Of a stretch of 51,531 bases of DNA, positions 7,972 through 16,077 are shown piece by piece; within the stretch, counting starts at the first letter, position 1, and each line of letters begins with the position of its first letter. Under the pieces are notes generated by a model. That model was not told the origin of the DNA and made no database searches. It worked only from the letters and a program-made list of their open reading frames with translations. Position numbers and translations under genes: made by a program. The stretch comes from Anaerocolumna sp. (GTDB taxonomy: Bacteria > Bacillota > Clostridia > Lachnospirales > Lachnospiraceae). The stretch spans positions 1 to 51,531 of the forward strand of contig JARBTX010000022.1 in assembly GCA_029239975.1 (NCBI GenBank), given 5' to 3'.

Positions 7972-9321
7972 ATGAGATTAGAAAAATATGATTTAACAAC
8001 AGGTAAAATTTTAAATAAATTACTGTTGATTGCACTACCTATTATGGGAACTTCATTTATGCAAATGGCGTATAACCTAGTTGATATGTTTTGGCTTGGT
8101 AGTATTGGAAGTGGTGCTGTAGCAGCAGCAGGTACTGCAGGTATGTTTACTTGGGTGTCTATGTCTTTGATGATTCTAAGTCGCACCGGTATCGATATTG
8201 GCGTTTCACAAAATTTTGGCAGTGGTAAAATAGATATTGCTAAAAAGTTTGCGCAGACTGCATTTATCTTTAGTGCAATTCTAGGTATTATATATATGTT
8301 ATTAATGCTTGTTTTCAGAGTTCAATTAATTGGTTTCTTCAATATTACCGATGTTGACGTTAATTTATCAGCGCAGTCGTATTTAATGATTATAAGTATA
8401 GGAACACCATTTACGTTTACATCCGCAGTTATGACTTCAACTTTTAACGCAAGTGGAAATTCAAGAGTACCCTTTATTGTTAATGTCATAGGTATTGGTT
8501 TGAATATGATTTTAGACCCAATATTTATTTTCGTACTAAAGCAAGGGATTAATGGAGCCGGTATCGCAACAGTAATATCTCAGATTGTTGTATTTTTTAC
8601 TTTAGTATTTTTCATTACGAAAGGCAACTTGCGACCATTTCAAAGCTATCAATTATTTGCCAAAATGGATATTCCGTTGTTAAAACAGATTTTAAAATGG
8701 AGTATTCCAGTGGCGTTAGAAAATTTGCTATTTTCATCATTAACTATATTAATTAATCGTATGGTGGCGGGGTTTGGAGTGTACCCAATGGCAGTTATGA
8801 GAGTTGGATCACAAATCGAATCGCTAACTTGGTTAATTGCAGGTGGATACGCGACAGCACTTACTACATTTATAGGGCAAAATTTTGGCGCAAGGAAACA
8901 AGACCGAATTAGGCGTGGTATGAAAATTTCATTTGTAGCAATGAGCATTTGGGGATTACTTGTAACATTATTAATGCTGTTCTTTGGAGAGTTTTTAATG
9001 TCGATATTCTTGCATGAAAAAGAAGCGATTACTTTAGGTGCTACATATATGATATTCCTTGCAACCTGCCAAATATCAGGCAGTATAGAGAATTTATCCT
9101 CAAGTTATTTACGTGGAACAGGAAATACATTACCACCTTCATTGGTTAGTATTTTTTGTAATACCATAAGAGTCCCACTCGCCTATTTTCTTTCGATTAC
9201 TCCACTGGGACTAACTGGTTTATGGATTGGTTTTGTAGCTGGAGCTGTTTTACGTGGTGTGGTATTAATTATTGTATATTTAATAAATGTTAGTAAAGTA
9301 CATCATTTTAACTATGAATAG
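7972..9321 (+). CDS. MATE family multidrug/cation efflux transporter
   Basis: A 449-residue polytopic protein with about 12 membrane helices, the usual MATE size and layout. It starts MRLEKYDLTTGKILNKLLLI and carries the family-typical PIMGTSFMQMAYNLVDMFWL in helix 1. A second-half repeat (SIPVALENLLFSSLTILINR) shows the two-fold MATE symmetry. These transporters sit in the cytoplasmic membrane and export organic cations or drugs using Na+ or H+ gradients; the substrate cannot be predicted. ATAGGAG lies just upstream of ATG 7972. It is monocistronic, with an A-rich repeat tract before it and a hairpin after it. Confidence 0.92.
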   Translation: MRLEKYDLTTGKILNKLLLIALPIMGTSFMQMAYNLVDMFWLGSIGSGAVAAAGTAGMFTWVSMSLMILSRTGIDIGVSQNFGSGKIDIAKKFAQTAFIFSAILGIIYMLLMLVFRVQLIGFFNITDVDVNLSAQSYLMIISIGTPFTFTSAVMTSTFNASGNSRVPFIVNVIGIGLNMILDPIFIFVLKQGINGAGIATVISQIVVFFTLVFFITKGNLRPFQSYQLFAKMDIPLLKQILKWSIPVALENLLFSSLTILINRMVAGFGVYPMAVMRVGSQIESLTWLIAGGYATALTTFIGQNFGARKQDRIRRGMKISFVAMSIWGLLVTLLMLFFGEFLMSIFLHEKEAITLGATYMIFLATCQISGSIENLSSSYLRGTGNTLPPSLVSIFCNTIRVPLAYFLSITPLGLTGLWIGFVAGAVLRGVVLIIVYLINVSKVHHFNYE

Positions 9322-9332
9322 ATTAAAGTTAT

Positions 9333-9368
9333 AAGGAAGCCATACATTTCATTACTGTGGGCTTCCTT
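9333..9368 (+). terminator. Hairpin terminator between MATE and LysM/GH18 genes
   Basis: AAGGAAGCC (9333-9341) pairs perfectly with GGCTTCCTT (9360-9368) around an 18-nt loop. It lies between convergent genes and could serve both, although neither side has a long T tract. Confidence 0.65.
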
Positions 9369-9394
9369 AATTTATATTATTTATATTTTTTTTA

Positions 9395-10678
9395 CTAAAT
9401 TATTATCTTTTCAATATCAAATTGAGAATTTACGAGTAACCATAATTGCGGATTGAATACAGTTATGTTCCATATACTTATTCCCTTTAGGTTATATTCT
9501 GTGATTAGATCTAGAGTAGCATTAATTGTTCTTGAATCTATATACCATACAATATGATTAAGGGTGTCTTCAGTTGTATAAGTAAAATAAGGAGTTTGTG
9601 ATATTTCATCATAATTAATAGTAGAACCAAAGTTAAAAGCAGTGTTATTAACCTTGTCATAGGAGATATAATAAACATTAGATATACCTGGTACAAAAGG
9701 TAATTCCCAACTGTAACCGATGGTTGCTATACCAATAATAATTTTATCTGGAGGGATAAAATTCAAAATATAATCCAAAAAAACTTTTATTCTGTAAGTA
9801 GAACTAATAGGTGAAGGTGGATTAATATTAAATGCCCATTCATAACTCATAAATATTATATTTTGTGCTAATTGATTAATAAGTGAATAATCGATTTTTT
9901 GAAAGTTTACTTCATTATCCATTTCAGATAAATTTGGATTTATTGTTACAAAAACTTGATATCCTTCATCGTTTAACCTATTTGTTACTTTGGTAAAATA
10001 ATTTTGATACAGTTGAAAATTTGATAAACTTATGTATTGTAAAGAAAGATTTAAACCAAAGTATCCTTTCGTTTTAAGAATAGTTAGGATATTTTTAATT
10101 TGTTTATTTTGAAAATCTTCATTTAATAGTATATCAAAATCTACTCGTATATCTGCTTCGCCTTGAATTGTTAATGTAGTAAGTAACATAAGTGGAGCTA
10201 CACCATAAGCTTTTGAAGTCTCAATTACGCCCGTATCGTCATAATACGAAATTATTTCACCCTCTTTAGTAGCTGTATAGTTTAGAATAGAAATATAAGT
10301 AAGATACGGTAATGTCTTTATTAGTGTTTCTGTATTAATATTAGCTACTGTGTTTCCATGTGTAGTTATCTTACCTTTCTTATTATAAGAAATTACAATA
10401 AGGTCGTCTGGATATATATACTCTCTTTCTGAAAGATATGGATTATTTGCCAGTAGCTGGTTTAAAGAGACATTATAATAAGTTGCTATATTTTCTAAAG
10501 AGTCACCCTCTTTAATTATATAAGTGGTTTCTGGTATTGATATAACCAAGGATTCTCCAATAACTAAATTATTAGGATTATTGATTCCATTGTCTTGAAT
10601 CAACTGTTCTGTCGTAATCCCATAATTTTTAGCTATTGAATCAATTGTCTCACCACTTTTAACAACATGTATGATCAT
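9395..10678 (-). CDS. LysM-GH18 spore-wall-type protein, catalytic motif lost
   Basis: A 427-residue protein: two LysM domains (about residues 2-46 and 50-97) followed by a glycosyl hydrolase 18 barrel (about 105-425). This is the layout of YaaH/SleL-type spore cortex N-acetylglucosaminidases, which bind peptidoglycan in the spore wall. YEWAFNINPPSPISS and the barrel layout are family-typical. The active-site strand, normally ending D-x-E as in GLNIDFEYV, reads GYFGLNLSLQYI here: Asp is Ser212 and catalytic Glu is Gln214. It is therefore probably inactive on glycan. ATG 10678 is chosen over TTG 10690 because GAGG sits six bases upstream. There is no signal peptide, as for other cortex LysM proteins. 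Confidence 0.85.
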   Translation of the reverse strand: MIIHVVKSGETIDSIAKNYGITTEQLIQDNGINNPNNLVIGESLVISIPETTYIIKEGDSLENIATYYNVSLNQLLANNPYLSEREYIYPDDLIVISYNKKGKITTHGNTVANINTETLIKTLPYLTYISILNYTATKEGEIISYYDDTGVIETSKAYGVAPLMLLTTLTIQGEADIRVDFDILLNEDFQNKQIKNILTILKTKGYFGLNLSLQYISLSNFQLYQNYFTKVTNRLNDEGYQVFVTINPNLSEMDNEVNFQKIDYSLINQLAQNIIFMSYEWAFNINPPSPISSTYRIKVFLDYILNFIPPDKIIIGIATIGYSWELPFVPGISNVYYISYDKVNNTAFNFGSTINYDEISQTPYFTYTTEDTLNHIVWYIDSRTINATLDLITEYNLKGISIWNITVFNPQLWLLVNSQFDIEKIII

Positions 10679-10783
10679 GATTAACCTCAAGGATGTGATT
10701 ATAATATTATATGATTGTATAAAATAAAATATCTCCTTCTATACGGTATAAAAATTAAAGTTACAATACTTGATAATACATTT

Positions 10784-10823
10784 AAAGTGAAGATTGATTT
10801 TAACTTTGATCAATCTTCACTTT
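10784..10823 (-). terminator. Perfect 15-bp hairpin between the 56-residue and LysM/GH18 genes
   Basis: Bases 10784-10798 pair perfectly with 10809-10823 around a 10-nt loop. On the minus strand it ends the transcript of the small gene at 10867-11037, implying that the LysM/GH18 gene has its own promoter within 10679-10783. Confidence 0.7.
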
Positions 10824-10866
10824 ATATATTAAAAAATGAAAAGTAATTATAGAATTAATATTAACT

Positions 10867-11037
10867 TTAATCTTCTTTTTTATTATCTTTTATATCTTTA
10901 GCATTATCAAGGCCAGTTGAAGATACTGACGAATTAGAATTAACCTTATTAGAATATTCATGATTGTTAATCACAGAATTACCATTTCCATTACCTGCTT
11001 TTTTTTTGTTACTGGTATTCATCTCTCTATTGCTCAT
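10867..11037 (-). CDS. 56-residue Asn-rich hydrophilic protein
   Basis: The minus-strand ATG 11037 has GAAAGGAG about 7 bases upstream. The product begins MSNREMNTSNKKKAGNGNGN and is very hydrophilic, with about 14 Asn, many Ser and Lys, no Cys and no Trp. Such composition is seen in small spore-associated or disordered proteins, and the neighbouring gene is a spore-wall-type protein, so a sporulation link is possible but unproven. A perfect hairpin terminator follows. The strong ribosome binding site plus terminator make it a real gene despite its size. Confidence 0.6.
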   Translation of the reverse strand: MSNREMNTSNKKKAGNGNGNSVINNHEYSNKVNSNSSVSSTGLDNAKDIKDNKKED

Positions 11038-11163
11038 AGATAAACTCCTTTCAAGTATTTTTATTATTTACAGATTTATTGTTTACTTATAACTAACCAA
11101 GTATACTTAACAATTTATTCATAATAAATATAGCGAAATAAAGATAAATCTTGTATTTATATG

Positions 11164-11198
11164 AAAAAGGACATCATATCAATATTGATATAATGTCC
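11164..11198 (-). terminator. Terminator of the dCache-like GGDEF gene
   Basis: A near-perfect palindrome (11169-11183 with 11184-11198) contains one wobble. On the minus strand it is followed by TTTTT. It lies just after the stop of the 11206-12855 gene. Confidence 0.8.
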
Positions 11199-11205
11199 AT
11201 AATAT

Positions 11206-12855
11206 TTACTGAAAGGTGCTATAAAAAGTAACTTTGTTTTTACCATTGTGTTTTGAATCGTATAAAGCTTCATCAGCCTTTTTTAATATGTCAGTGACAC
11301 TTAAATGTTCACTCCAAATAGCACCACCAATACTGCATCCAACATGTAGTGAGTGACCTTCAATTATAATAGGTGTGTTTATTTCTGTAATAATACGATT
11401 GGCAAAATCATTTTTTTCTTCCAATGTTATATAGGAATGACCTTGAACTACTATAACGAATTCATCACCGCCTAATCTAGCAACTAGTTCTTCATTAGTT
11501 ACAAACTTTGATAATTTCTTTGATACTTCTTTTAGTAGTAAATCTCCAATATGATGGCCATAAGTATCATTCACATTCTTAAAACCATCTAGGTCAAGGC
11601 ATAAAAATAATAATTTGTTATGATTTTCTAAAGCAGCTTGAGTCGCATATTCTAGATATTTTTCTAGACCTACGCGATTTGGTATTCCAGTTAAAAAATC
11701 ATTATGTGCTTTTGATTCCATAACATCTAGAGCAGTCTCACTTTTCATTAAGCTGTTAACTAGTTCTCGTAAGGATACTGACAGCATTTCAATTTCTTTT
11801 ATACCATAATACTGGGGAATCTGTTCTTTCTTTCCAATACGAAGGTATTCAGCGGCAGTTGAAATTTGCTTTATAGGGTTAGCAATTTTACTTGCGATAA
11901 GCCAAATAATGATACTAAAAATAATAGCACAAATAGATCCAACCAACAGTATAAAAAGCTGTAAATCTCGTATACTACTGTATGCTTGTTTTAATGGTTG
12001 ACGAACAATTGTAATCCATCCTAATCCTTTATAATTCATATATCCATCAGCTAATGTATAACCTGTAAGATACTGTTTACCATCATCCCAGGTTTCAACT
12101 GACCAATGTTTTACATTGTCTTTCGTTTCACTAATACCATTTAAGTTTAATGTTTTACCTATCATTTCATTATTACCTAAAAGGATAACATTATCTTTAG
12201 AACTAACAACAAACATTTCAATATTTGAACGATCATGAAGTGGTTCCATAACGGATTTTTCAATTTCACGCGCCCAATCCCAACTTAAATGAGCAGCAAG
12301 TACTCCTTTAAATGAACTTTTCGAATCCGTAATTTGAGTGCTGACGTCTACAAACTTCATAGGCTCACCAGAAGGGTTCGGTAAAAGTTTAGCTAATAAA
12401 ACAGCATCGTGTACATCACCTATAAATTTACCCTTTTTTCCTTCAATGAATACTGGGCGTTCTGATATATCAACTCCGGATAAAATTCCTTCTGTAGAAG
12501 CTATAACAGTACCTTTATTATCAGTTAATCCAATCCAGGAGAAGGATGGAATATTTACCTTCAATTGTTCAAGAAGATTTTGTATAGTATCTACATCATT
12601 AGAATCAAGCAACGTGTCAAGATGTGACAATGTAAAAATTTCTCCTGATCGTGACCACATATAAGCATCCATTTTGTCAGCCATTTGATAGGCGATTTCT
12701 TCTAACGCTTCCCCTTTATCATTCTTCATCTCACGGATTGATTTATTACCTATGATAATACTTAGTATACCTGACATTAGTATTATTAAAATGCCTAGAT
12801 ATATTGAAAAATATGTTCGTAAACTTATTGAGCGTCTCACAACTTCCTCCAACAT
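11206..12855 (-). CDS. Membrane diguanylate cyclase (extracytoplasmic sensor-HAMP-GGDEF)
   Basis: A 549-residue protein. A membrane helix (about 15-37) is followed by a large extracytoplasmic sensor region (about 40-295) of Cache type, a second helix (about 298-320), a HAMP linker (about 320-372) and a GGDEF domain (about 385-548). The active-site loop is intact (ARLGGDEF, G462-F466), so it should make cyclic di-GMP from two GTP. The RxxD inhibitory site before GGDEF is absent (VTNEELVAR), suggesting no product feedback at the I-site. DFLTGIPNRVGLEKYL is typical of the domain start. ATG 12855 has only a weak GGTGAT upstream. It is monocistronic with its own terminator. Confidence 0.93.
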   Translation of the reverse strand: MLEEVVRRSISLRTYFSIYLGILIILMSGILSIIIGNKSIREMKNDKGEALEEIAYQMADKMDAYMWSRSGEIFTLSHLDTLLDSNDVDTIQNLLEQLKVNIPSFSWIGLTDNKGTVIASTEGILSGVDISERPVFIEGKKGKFIGDVHDAVLLAKLLPNPSGEPMKFVDVSTQITDSKSSFKGVLAAHLSWDWAREIEKSVMEPLHDRSNIEMFVVSSKDNVILLGNNEMIGKTLNLNGISETKDNVKHWSVETWDDGKQYLTGYTLADGYMNYKGLGWITIVRQPLKQAYSSIRDLQLFILLVGSICAIIFSIIIWLIASKIANPIKQISTAAEYLRIGKKEQIPQYYGIKEIEMLSVSLRELVNSLMKSETALDVMESKAHNDFLTGIPNRVGLEKYLEYATQAALENHNKLLFLCLDLDGFKNVNDTYGHHIGDLLLKEVSKKLSKFVTNEELVARLGGDEFVIVVQGHSYITLEEKNDFANRIITEINTPIIIEGHSLHVGCSIGGAIWSEHLSVTDILKKADEALYDSKHNGKNKVTFYSTFQ

Positions 12856-13177
12856 TTAAAAATATCACCTTATTATATCAGAAAGTAAATCTATTTCAAC
12901 AAAATTCTCTATAATAATACATAAATAGTTCTGCTTGTTATAGATTGAAAAAATTGTCTTAAAAACATAAAATCGATATTTAAATAGGATTGTATAAATC
13001 AAATTGAATTATTTAAAAGTAAAAAAAATTTGTTTGTTACAACAACTAGATTTACATTTTTATACAGTAATGTTATTATATAATATAGTGAAACAAGTAG
13101 GATTTACATCTAAAATAGTGGGAGTGTAAGTTTATGAAACCAGCAGAAGCATTACATTTATTATAGGAGGAGTTAAA
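12856..13177. other. Divergent intergenic region
   Basis: This AT-rich region lies between the divergent GGDEF and PH-domain genes and should hold both promoters. A TATAAT lies at 13079-13084 but no matching -35 is 17 bases away. A 10-codon frame with GGAG upstream (ATG 13135, MKPAEALHLL) may be a leader peptide or chance. Confidence 0.4.
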
Positions 13178-13552
13178 ATGGGATTATTAAGTGGATTTAT
13201 GGGAAATGCTTCAGAATTTAGTGTAGCAGATGCAGAGAAAGAATATGGTAATTTATTATGTGAAAATGAAAAGATTGATAAGGCCTATAAGTTAATAAGA
13301 GACATGTTTATTTTTACAAACAGAAGATTAATTTTAATTGATGTCCAAGGATTAACCGGTAAAAAACAAGAGTATCGTTCCATTCCGTATAGTAAAATTA
13401 CTCAATTTAGTATAGAAACAGCAGGACATTTCGATTTAGATGCTGAATTAAAAATATGGGTATCAGGATTAGCAACTCCAATTGAAAAACAGTTCAATAA
13501 ATCAGCTAATATCTACGAAGTGCAAGCAGAATTATCAAAACATGTAAACTAA
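13178..13552 (+). CDS. Bacterial PH-domain protein
   Basis: A 124-residue single-domain protein. After a short N-terminal segment (MGLLSGFMGNASEFSVADAE) it carries a bacterial pleckstrin-homology fold pattern: FIFTNRRLILID, then YRSIPYSKITQFSIET, then LDAELKIWVSG, then an amphipathic C-terminal helix. These proteins are soluble or membrane-associated and their role is not well known. AGGAGGAG about 8 bases upstream supports ATG 13178. It is followed by an unusual long AT palindrome. Confidence 0.85.
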   Translation: MGLLSGFMGNASEFSVADAEKEYGNLLCENEKIDKAYKLIRDMFIFTNRRLILIDVQGLTGKKQEYRSIPYSKITQFSIETAGHFDLDAELKIWVSGLATPIEKQFNKSANIYEVQAELSKHVN

Positions 13553-13618
13553 AATGTAAGACTAAAACAACCGCCAATTGAAATATTAATATAATTTTAA
13601 TGTAGTTTTTAGTTTGGA

Positions 13619-13663
13619 TTAATATAAGTATAGTATATTAATAATATACTATACTTATATTAA
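13619..13663. terminator. 22-bp perfect AT-rich inverted repeat
   Basis: Bases 13619-13640 are the reverse complement of 13642-13663 with one central base. Almost all pairs are A-T. It may terminate the PH-domain transcript, but the lack of a GC stem and of a clear T tract make an operator or a cruciform-forming site possible too. Confidence 0.5.
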
Positions 13664-13736
13664 AAATATACGGTTTATAAGTATTGTAAATTAAAATAGG
13701 AAGTTGACTATTAAATTAAAATATGGGGGTAACTAC

Positions 13737-14426
13737 ATGTTATTTGCGTCTGATTTTCGAAGAATGGCTAGAGAAGCGTTAAGAGGAAAATGGGCACTAG
13801 CTGTAATAACTGGTTTTGTTGCGGTATTATTAGGAGCTATTACGTATGGAGGTGGTTCATCAAATGGTGGTGGAAATGAACATCAAAACATTATTTCCAT
13901 TGATTTTAATTTTATATTCATTTCGGTCGTATCAGGTATTGCGACAATTATTTTAATATGGGCCATTATTACTTTTATTATTGGTGGAGCTACCCAGTTA
14001 GGATATTGTAGATTTAATAAAAACCTTATAAATAATACAGAACCACAATTTAATGATTTATTTTCAAGATTCGATATAATAGGGAAAGCGTTTGGATTAC
14101 GACTCGTAACTGTTTTGTTTGTTTTTTTATGGGGAATATTATTAATTATTCCTGGTATAATAGCTGCATTAAGTTATTCTATGGCTTTTTATATTATGGA
14201 TGATGATCCATCCATTGGAATTATGGAAGCAATAAGTCAATCCAAAGCAATGATGCAGGGGAATAAATTCCGTCTTTTTTGTCTTTTCCTAAGTTTTCTG
14301 GGCTGGGCAATACTTTGTGCATTTACGTTTGGATTAGGTGCGTTATTGTTAATACCTTATATGAATGCCTCATTCGCTGCCTTTTACCTTGAGATTTCTG
14401 GTAAAAAGAACACGTTTAGCATGTAA
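13737..14426 (+). CDS. DUF975 family integral membrane protein
   Basis: A 229-residue protein. The N-terminal FRRMAREALRGKWALAVITG is the typical DUF975 opening, followed by about five membrane helices (about 21-40, 60-95, 118-150, 180-215). Its function is unknown. I chose ATG 13737 because GGGGGT sits about eight bases upstream; an in-frame ATG at 13704 lacks a good site. A glycine-rich loop (GGGSSNGGGNEHQN) lies between the first two helices. It ends before a clear terminator at 14494. Confidence 0.85.
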   Translation: MLFASDFRRMAREALRGKWALAVITGFVAVLLGAITYGGGSSNGGGNEHQNIISIDFNFIFISVVSGIATIILIWAIITFIIGGATQLGYCRFNKNLINNTEPQFNDLFSRFDIIGKAFGLRLVTVLFVFLWGILLIIPGIIAALSYSMAFYIMDDDPSIGIMEAISQSKAMMQGNKFRLFCLFLSFLGWAILCAFTFGLGALLLIPYMNASFAAFYLEISGKKNTFSM

Positions 14427-14493
14427 TGTTTTATAGGAAAAGTTTGAATTCATTTTCTTTAACATATAATTGGCTAGTGGGTAGAATTCCTTG

Positions 14494-14532
14494 AAAGCGA
14501 TTTGTAGCGTATCTTCGTTATAAATCGCTTTT
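14494..14532 (+). terminator. Terminator after the DUF975 gene
   Basis: AAAGCGATTTGTAGC (14494-14508) pairs with bases 14517-14531, with wobbles near the loop, around an 8-nt loop. It ends in TTTT. Confidence 0.75.
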
Positions 14533-14681
14533 AGTTATATTTCTATATAAAATTGACATGAGTTAACAATACTTTATTTCTTAGTAAGGAATATCATTGA
14601 CTTGTGTTTGATAGCATGATACAGTTTTCAAGTATAGTTAATCAATGACATTTTATAGAGTACATTTTGACTTTACAAGTA

Positions 14682-14710
14682 TTGACAAAAACTACAATTG
14701 TGATTAGTAT
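14682..14710 (+). promoter_or_regulatory. Predicted sigma-A promoter for the GAF-GGDEF gene
   Basis: A perfect -35 TTGACA (14682-14687), a 17-base spacer and a weaker -10 TAGTAT (14705-14710) lie about 60 bases before ATG 14773. Confidence 0.55.
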
Positions 14711-14772
14711 TTATGTAATTGTGGGAAAGAAAGACATGATGATGAATCAAATGAAACGAAAGGAGTGTTACC

Positions 14773-15879
14773 ATGCGCTTTGTTGATTTTATTTATGAAA
14801 TAATTATACTACTACTTGCGATCGTTTCAATATATGAATATATACTACTTCAAAAACATAAGAAACAATTGAATACATATGAGTTAGTAAGAAAGAAGCT
14901 ATATCTAACTAGTGATAAAATTTCAAAAACCAACAATGAAGATGAGATATATTCGATTGTTTTAAATACGATTGTCGATTTGATTCCAAATGCAACAAAG
15001 GGTAGTGTACTATTAGTAAAGGATAATGGTAATTTTAAGTTTCAAGTAGTGAAAGGATTTCAGCAAGAATTAGTAAATTTTGAAATTAAAAGAGAAGAAG
15101 CATATCTTTATAAAATAAATGGGTTTAAAGAAACAGCCATTATAAATGATCCAAGAGAATACGACAGAATTAATACGGACAAGGATACAATAGAAGGTTT
15201 ACAAAAAATTAATGCATTAGATATTTATTGTAGCATATCCGCTCCTATCTATCTTGATAATAGACTTATTGGATTAATAAACGTGGATTCGGATAGTAAA
15301 TATAACAAATTTACGGAAAAAGATTTAGAATTAATGGATCAAATTAAATGCGAATTAGAATTAGCAATTAAAAATGCACTGGCTCAAAATAAATTAAAGT
15401 ATTTAGCAGATTTTGATGAACTGACTGACCTTATAAATAGAAGGACATTAAAAAAAGAGTTCGATAATGAAATAGCTAAAATGAAGTTACACAAGAATCC
15501 TTTCTGTTTGGTTATGATTGATATGGATAATTTTAAGTTTCTAAATGACACATATGGACATCACTTTGGAGACTTAGTATTAAAGCGCTTCTCAACTATC
15601 TTAATTGAATCAGTCGGAATGAATGATGTAGTTGCGAGGTTCGCTGGAGATGAATTTATAATTATATTAAAAGAATGTGATATAACATCCGCTGAGATAA
15701 AAATGAAAGCAATAACGAATATAGTCGAATCAACAAAGTTAGATGATGTGTTAATTCAATTTAGTTATGGTATATGTGAAGTTATGCCAGATAGCAAAAT
15801 GAACTTTGACAAAACTTTAACCTATGCGGATACAAAAATGTATGAAAATAAGAGATTAAAAAATTTAAATGAAAAATAA
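14773..15879 (+). CDS. GAF-GGDEF diguanylate cyclase with AGDEF active-site variant
   Basis: A 368-residue protein: an N-terminal membrane helix (about 5-25), a GAF sensor domain (about 45-200, with SISAPIYLDNRLIGLINVDS typical) and a GGDEF domain (about 205-365). The signature loop is RFAGDEF, that is A291-G-D-E-F, instead of GGDEF. AGDEF variants have been reported as active in other bacteria, so activity is likely but not certain. The opening motif is DELTDLINRR rather than D-LTGL-NRR. The I-site Arg is absent (GMND before VVARF). GAAAGGAG lies seven bases before the ATG. It is monocistronic, with a promoter at 14682 and a strong terminator overlapping the stop. Confidence 0.9.
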   Translation: MRFVDFIYEIIILLLAIVSIYEYILLQKHKKQLNTYELVRKKLYLTSDKISKTNNEDEIYSIVLNTIVDLIPNATKGSVLLVKDNGNFKFQVVKGFQQELVNFEIKREEAYLYKINGFKETAIINDPREYDRINTDKDTIEGLQKINALDIYCSISAPIYLDNRLIGLINVDSDSKYNKFTEKDLELMDQIKCELELAIKNALAQNKLKYLADFDELTDLINRRTLKKEFDNEIAKMKLHKNPFCLVMIDMDNFKFLNDTYGHHFGDLVLKRFSTILIESVGMNDVVARFAGDEFIIILKECDITSAEIKMKAITNIVESTKLDDVLIQFSYGICEVMPDSKMNFDKTLTYADTKMYENKRLKNLNEK

Positions 15880-15911
15880 ATGCCAAGTAGTTTAACTACT
15901 TGGCATTTATT
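15875..15911 (+). terminator. Strong terminator overlapping the GAF-GGDEF stop codon
   Basis: A perfect 16-bp stem (15875-15890 with 15896-15911) with loop TTTAA. The 5' arm contains the TAA stop at 15877-15879. Confidence 0.85.
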
Positions 15912-16077
15912 GATAATTTCTTACAATATACCAAATAAAATGACATACAATTGACAAACAAATTGAATAAATTTAAAGAAAAGACTAAGGTGTCTTTACA
16001 ATTCAACCGATAAATATAATAGAATAAATTATGCAAAAGAGAAAACATGGAAGAGTAGTATGGCAGGGAGGTCACAA

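Noticed and set aside
13135-13167. Ten-codon leader peptide before the PH-domain gene
   Set aside because: It has GGAG upstream, but there is no attenuator-like structure and the peptide has no repeated regulatory codons.
15912-16077. c-di-GMP riboswitch before the Big_2 gene
   Set aside because: I looked for GEMM-type core sequences because two cyclases lie nearby, but found none in this leader.
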